Positions 61,207 through 64,000 of a stretch of 64,000 nt of DNA are shown here, piece after piece. Both the position numbers and the translations under genes were made by a program. Source of the DNA: Arthrobacter sp. ZGTC131 (GTDB lineage Bacteria > Actinomycetota > Actinomycetes > Actinomycetales > Micrococcaceae); NCBI RefSeq assembly GCF_002929275.1, contig NZ_PJIK01000004.1, positions 124,001 to 188,000 of the forward strand. The letters are read 5' to 3'. Numbering within the stretch: the first letter of the stretch is position 1; the number at the start of each line of letters is the position of its first letter. The notes beneath the pieces are model-generated. The model saw only the letters and a list, made by a program, of their open reading frames with translations, was not told where the DNA came from and made no database searches.

Positions 61207-61854
61207 GTGGAATCGCCTTCGCCCGTCCGAATACTGACCGTCTGCACCGGCAACATCTGCCGCTCCCCCGTGGCGGAACGTTTGCTGCAGGCCGGGTTGG
61301 ACCAGGTGCTGCCCGGCGGCTTCGAGGTCCGCAGCGCCGGGACCCGGGCCATGGTGGGCGATCCGGTCCAGCCGCTGTCCGCGGGCATCATCCGCACCTT
61401 CGGCGGCACCGCGGACGGCTTCGCGGCGCGCCAGCTCACCGGCAAGATCCTGCGCAAGGTGGACCTGGTCCTCACCATGACCTCGGCACACCGCGGCGAG
61501 GTCCTCCAGTTGGACGCCTCCCTGCTGAAGCGCACCTTCACCATCCGCGAGTTCGCCAGGATGCTGGACGTGCTCGGGGAACGCGAAGGCCATGCGGGTG
61601 ACGGCCAGGCCGCCCGGCACGGTCAGGACGGCCTCCTGAACGGCGAAAAGATCTGGGCCAACACCAAGCTGTGGCGCAAGCTGCCGGCACGCGCCGCTTC
61701 CGTGCGGCACCTTGCGCTGGCGCCCGACGCCGCGGACAACGACGTCGTTGACCCCTACCGCCGCACCCCCGAGTACTACCACCAGATGGAGGACGAACTG
61801 GCCCCGTCCATCATCTCCATCCTGCGCTTCGCGAGGCTGAACGCCCCCTCCTAA
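61207..61854 (+). CDS. Low-molecular-weight protein tyrosine phosphatase family protein
   Basis: 215 aa from GTG 61207, seven bases after GGAAAGAG; ATG 61162 is in frame but lacks a ribosome site. ILTVCTGNICRSPVAERLL holds the C-x5-R-S loop (Cys13, Arg19, Ser20), and NDVVDPYRR supplies the acid Asp. It is longer than the usual 150 aa owing to an insert at about 125-165. Such phosphatases reverse BY-kinase action, so the two kinases in this window are possible partners. The LCP gene follows by 54 bases. Confidence 0.88.
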   Translation: MESPSPVRILTVCTGNICRSPVAERLLQAGLDQVLPGGFEVRSAGTRAMVGDPVQPLSAGIIRTFGGTADGFAARQLTGKILRKVDLVLTMTSAHRGEVLQLDASLLKRTFTIREFARMLDVLGEREGHAGDGQAARHGQDGLLNGEKIWANTKLWRKLPARAASVRHLALAPDAADNDVVDPYRRTPEYYHQMEDELAPSIISILRFARLNAPS

Positions 61855-61908
61855 AACTGGCCTGCCGCCGTCGTTCTTTTCGGAGAACTTTGGTGGTACC
61901 TTCCGTTC

Positions 61909-63006
61909 ATGGACTCCCGGCCTGATCCGGACAACACGGGCAGCGCAGCCCCCTCCGGAAGACCCGCGAAGCGCAAGCGGACGGCCTTCAAAGTGCTGCT
62001 GGCGGTACTGATTGTGATCCCGCTGGTGGCCACCGGGTTCGTCTTTAACCTGGCGCGGTTCTGGGACACCGAGACGGCCACGCTCGAAACGGAAAGCCCG
62101 TCGCCAACCGCCACGGCGACGGCCACAGCCACGCTGACGCCCGCCGCGAAACCGCCTCCCGCGGCCAAGCCGCTGAAGCCGCCGCCACCGCCCGCGCTGC
62201 CCATGAACATCCTGGTCCTGGGCAGCGACCACCGCCGCGGCGACCCGCCGGCGCCCAACGGCCTGCCCGACCAGCGAGCGGATGCCATCATGCTGATCCA
62301 CCTCGCGCGCGACGGCCGGCACGTGTACGGCATCTCGCTCATGCGCGACACCTGGGTGCCGATTCCCGGCTTCGGCGAGGCCAAGATCAACTCGGCCCTG
62401 ACGCTTGGCGGCGTGCCCCTTGTGGTGAGGACCGTGGAATCACTGTTCGGCCAGAAGATCCAGCACGTCATCTCGATGGACTTCGAGGGCTTCAGGGGCA
62501 TCACCGAGGCGCTCGGCGGGGTGGACGTCAACGTCAGGGAAGCGTTCACCTCCACGCACGACACGCGCCAGCACTTTCCTGCGGGCGTGAACAAGCTGAA
62601 GGGCCAGAAGGCACTCGAATTCGTCCGCGAGCGCTACGCGTTTGGCGACGGCGACTTCAAGCGGATCGAGAACCAGCAGACCATGGTCCGCGCCACGTTG
62701 GCCAAGCTCCTCAATGCTAAGACCCTGTCCAACCCCGTGACCCTCTACAAGGTGGTCAACACGGCGTCCCGGTACATGAAGGTGGACAAGGGCCTCACCG
62801 CGGCCAAGCTCGCCAGCCTGGCGTACAGCCTCCGCAACGTCCGCATGCAGGACGCCGTGTTCTTCACCCTGCCCACGGCCGGATTCGGGTTCAGCACCGA
62901 CGGGCAGTCCATCGTCCTGCCGGACCACGGCGCCATCTCCGCGGTCGGGGCCGCGCTGGGCAGAGACACCGTGGGCGCGTACGTCGCGCAGAACAGACCC
63001 CGCTGA
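61909..63006 (+). CDS. LytR-CpsA-Psr (LCP) family glycopolymer transferase
   Basis: 365 aa. A basic lead (RPAKRKRTAFK) and one membrane helix (about 26-45) are followed by a Pro/Ala/Thr spacer (65-98). The LCP domain then starts at MNILVLGSDHRRGD (lipid-binding Arg/Asp), with DAIMLIHLARD, ISLMRDTWVPIPGFGEAKIN and VDVNVREAF. The closing ALEFVRERYAFGDGDFKRIE is the family's Arg-rich box. It links undecaprenyl-bound glycans to the cell wall. Coupled to the phosphatase gene. Confidence 0.92.
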   Translation: MDSRPDPDNTGSAAPSGRPAKRKRTAFKVLLAVLIVIPLVATGFVFNLARFWDTETATLETESPSPTATATATATLTPAAKPPPAAKPLKPPPPPALPMNILVLGSDHRRGDPPAPNGLPDQRADAIMLIHLARDGRHVYGISLMRDTWVPIPGFGEAKINSALTLGGVPLVVRTVESLFGQKIQHVISMDFEGFRGITEALGGVDVNVREAFTSTHDTRQHFPAGVNKLKGQKALEFVRERYAFGDGDFKRIENQQTMVRATLAKLLNAKTLSNPVTLYKVVNTASRYMKVDKGLTAAKLASLAYSLRNVRMQDAVFFTLPTAGFGFSTDGQSIVLPDHGAISAVGAALGRDTVGAYVAQNRPR

Positions 63007-63068
63007 CGCTCCTGCTGATGACGACGGCGGGCGCCTTGTCGAGAAATGTCCGCGGCTGTACCTCCAGC

Positions 63069-63090
63069 GTTCACCCGGTATTCATGTTGG
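63069..63090 (+). promoter_or_regulatory. Candidate PHO box upstream of pstS
   Basis: GTTCACCCGGT (63069-63079) is followed directly by ATTCATGTTGG (63080-63090), an 11-base direct repeat of the GTTCA-type known for PhoP in actinobacteria. It lies 90 bases before the pstS start. It should activate under phosphate limitation. Confidence 0.6.
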
Positions 63091-63179
63091 GCGACTGCAA
63101 TTGTGTTAAGCGACCTGATCGCCGAAGTCACCGCAACGCAGCGGGAGTCGTCGCCCGCTAATGGAGGGAATGATCGACC

Positions 63180-64000
63180 ATGCCAAAGCGTGCCACCAAG
63201 AACTTCGGAGCCCTGAGCCTGGCCTCGGCGCTCGTCGTCCTAACCGCCTGCGGGGGGCAGAACAATGCCTCGTCGGGAACCACAACCGGAGGAGGCGCCA
63301 GCGGCAGCGTCTCCGTTGACGGTTCCTCAACTGTTGCCCCGTTGACTGAGGCCGCCGCCACGAGTTTCCGCGGCAAGAACTCAGGCGTCAATGTCTCGGT
63401 TGCAACGTCAGGCACCGGCGGCGGGTTCAAGAAATTCTGTGCCGGGGAGACCGATATTTCGAACGCTTCCCGCCAGATCAAGGACGAAGAGGCCGCCGAG
63501 TGCAAGGCCAAGGGTATTGCGTACACCGAAATCGTGATGGCAAACGATGGACTGTCCGTCGTCGCGAACCCCGAAAACGACTGGGCCAAGTGCCTCACGG
63601 TCACGCAGCTGAAGAAGATCTGGGCCCCGGAAGCCGAGAGCAAGGTCAAGACCTGGAAGGACGTCGATCCCTCCTTCCCCGCTGAAAAGCTTGACTTGTT
63701 CGGCGCGGGCACCGACTCTGGCACCTTCGACTACTTCACGGAGGCCATCAACGGCGAGACCGGCGCCATCCGCACCGATTACAGCCCGTCCGAGGATGAC
63801 AACGTAACCATCCAGGGCGTTCAGGGTTCAAAGGGCGCCTTGGGGTTCTTCGGCCTGTCCTACGCTGAGGAAAACCCTAACGCGGTCAGGATCGTCCCGG
63901 TGGACAACGGGGCAGGCTGCATCACCCCCTCCACCGAGACTGTCCAGAACGGCACCTACAAGCCGCTCGGACGGCCGCTGTTCGTATACGTTGCGAACAA
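63180..64000 (+). CDS. pstS: Phosphate ABC transporter substrate-binding protein (gene cut by window edge)
   Basis: The frame is open from ATG 63180 (GGAGGG about ten bases upstream) to the window end, giving 273 residues. A lipoprotein signal ends at LTAC (Cys24), and a Gly/Ser linker follows. The binding fold starts SVSVDGSSTVAPLTEAAATS; phosphate contacts are in SGTGGGFKKFC, SNASRQI and GAGTDSGTFDYF. EMANDG-like VMANDGLSVVAN is typical of PstS. It binds phosphate outside the membrane; pstCAB should follow beyond the edge. Confidence 0.92.
   Translation, partial: MPKRATKNFGALSLASALVVLTACGGQNNASSGTTTGGGASGSVSVDGSSTVAPLTEAAATSFRGKNSGVNVSVATSGTGGGFKKFCAGETDISNASRQIKDEEAAECKAKGIAYTEIVMANDGLSVVANPENDWAKCLTVTQLKKIWAPEAESKVKTWKDVDPSFPAEKLDLFGAGTDSGTFDYFTEAINGETGAIRTDYSPSEDDNVTIQGVQGSKGALGFFGLSYAEENPNAVRIVPVDNGAGCITPSTETVQNGTYKPLGRPLFVYVAN

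Noticed and set aside
1-64000. tRNA, rRNA, riboswitch and attachment sites at tRNA genes
   Set aside because: I searched by eye for tRNA arms and known riboswitch cores and saw none I could support.

Overview
The window is a chromosomal stretch of a high-GC actinobacterium, most likely Arthrobacter/Pseudarthrobacter (Micrococcaceae). The evidence is the base composition, the frequent GTG/TTG starts, the paa and bkd operon style, the S26B signal peptidase with TasA-like substrates, and the repeat TGGTTGAGCCTGTCGAAACC, which from memory is common in Micrococcales. No tRNA, rRNA, integrase, intact transposase or CRISPR array was seen.

Layout. 0-7.5 kb: the end of a P450 reductase, a secreted S8 protease with five exact-period FG-GAP repeats, a lipoprotein, a DUF2252 remnant, a SipW-like signal peptidase operon with two TasA/CalY-like substrates, an Hpt-like protein and a GNAT acetyltransferase. 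7.5-14.1 kb: an island bounded by two diverged copies of the GNAT 3' end. It holds gene fragments and then a minus-strand operon of a Tat-exported protein, a PqqD-like protein, an HPr-kinase-like ATPase with a C-terminal PqqD domain, a Wzz/BY-kinase and a nucleotidyltransferase. This looks like a variant of the poorly understood HPr-rel-A cassette. 14.1-21.7 kb: an HtrA protease, a frameshifted signal peptidase pseudogene, and a MinD-like ATPase among several tiny membrane proteins (39-55 aa), most too short for usual gene calling, then an MBL-fold hydrolase and an SGNH hydrolase. 21.9-26.4 kb: a branched-chain 2-oxo acid dehydrogenase operon (E1 alpha, E1 beta, E2) with a divergent Lrp/AsnC regulator.

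26.6-50.1 kb is a Wzx/Wzy-type exopolysaccharide locus: a second BY-kinase, five GT4 glycosyltransferases, three hexapeptide acyltransferases, the Wzy polymerase, the Wzx flippase, GDP-mannose dehydratase and GDP-fucose synthase, the initiating WbaP-like transferase, a UDP-glucose dehydrogenase, a DUF4012 protein, a LANTG-anchored surface protein and GalU. The glycan is therefore likely to contain fucose and a uronic acid. The middle is visibly AT-richer than its flanks and contains a 2.3-kb stretch with no recognisable gene, which suggests repeated exchange. Several envelope genes here start with TTG behind a GGGGGA ribosome binding site, and two share a CGGGTAMAAT promoter-like box.

50.1-64 kb: a VanZ-like protein, the phenylacetyl-CoA catabolic operon (paaABCDE plus a PaaG-like hydratase) with a candidate PaaR operator, an acyltransferase-3/SGNH membrane protein, small enzymes, a formate/nitrite-type transporter, a low-molecular-weight tyrosine phosphatase followed by an LCP glycopolymer transferase, and the start of pstS behind a PHO-box-like direct repeat. 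The phosphatase and LCP protein may work with the two tyrosine kinases and the EPS machinery, although they lie 10-50 kb away.
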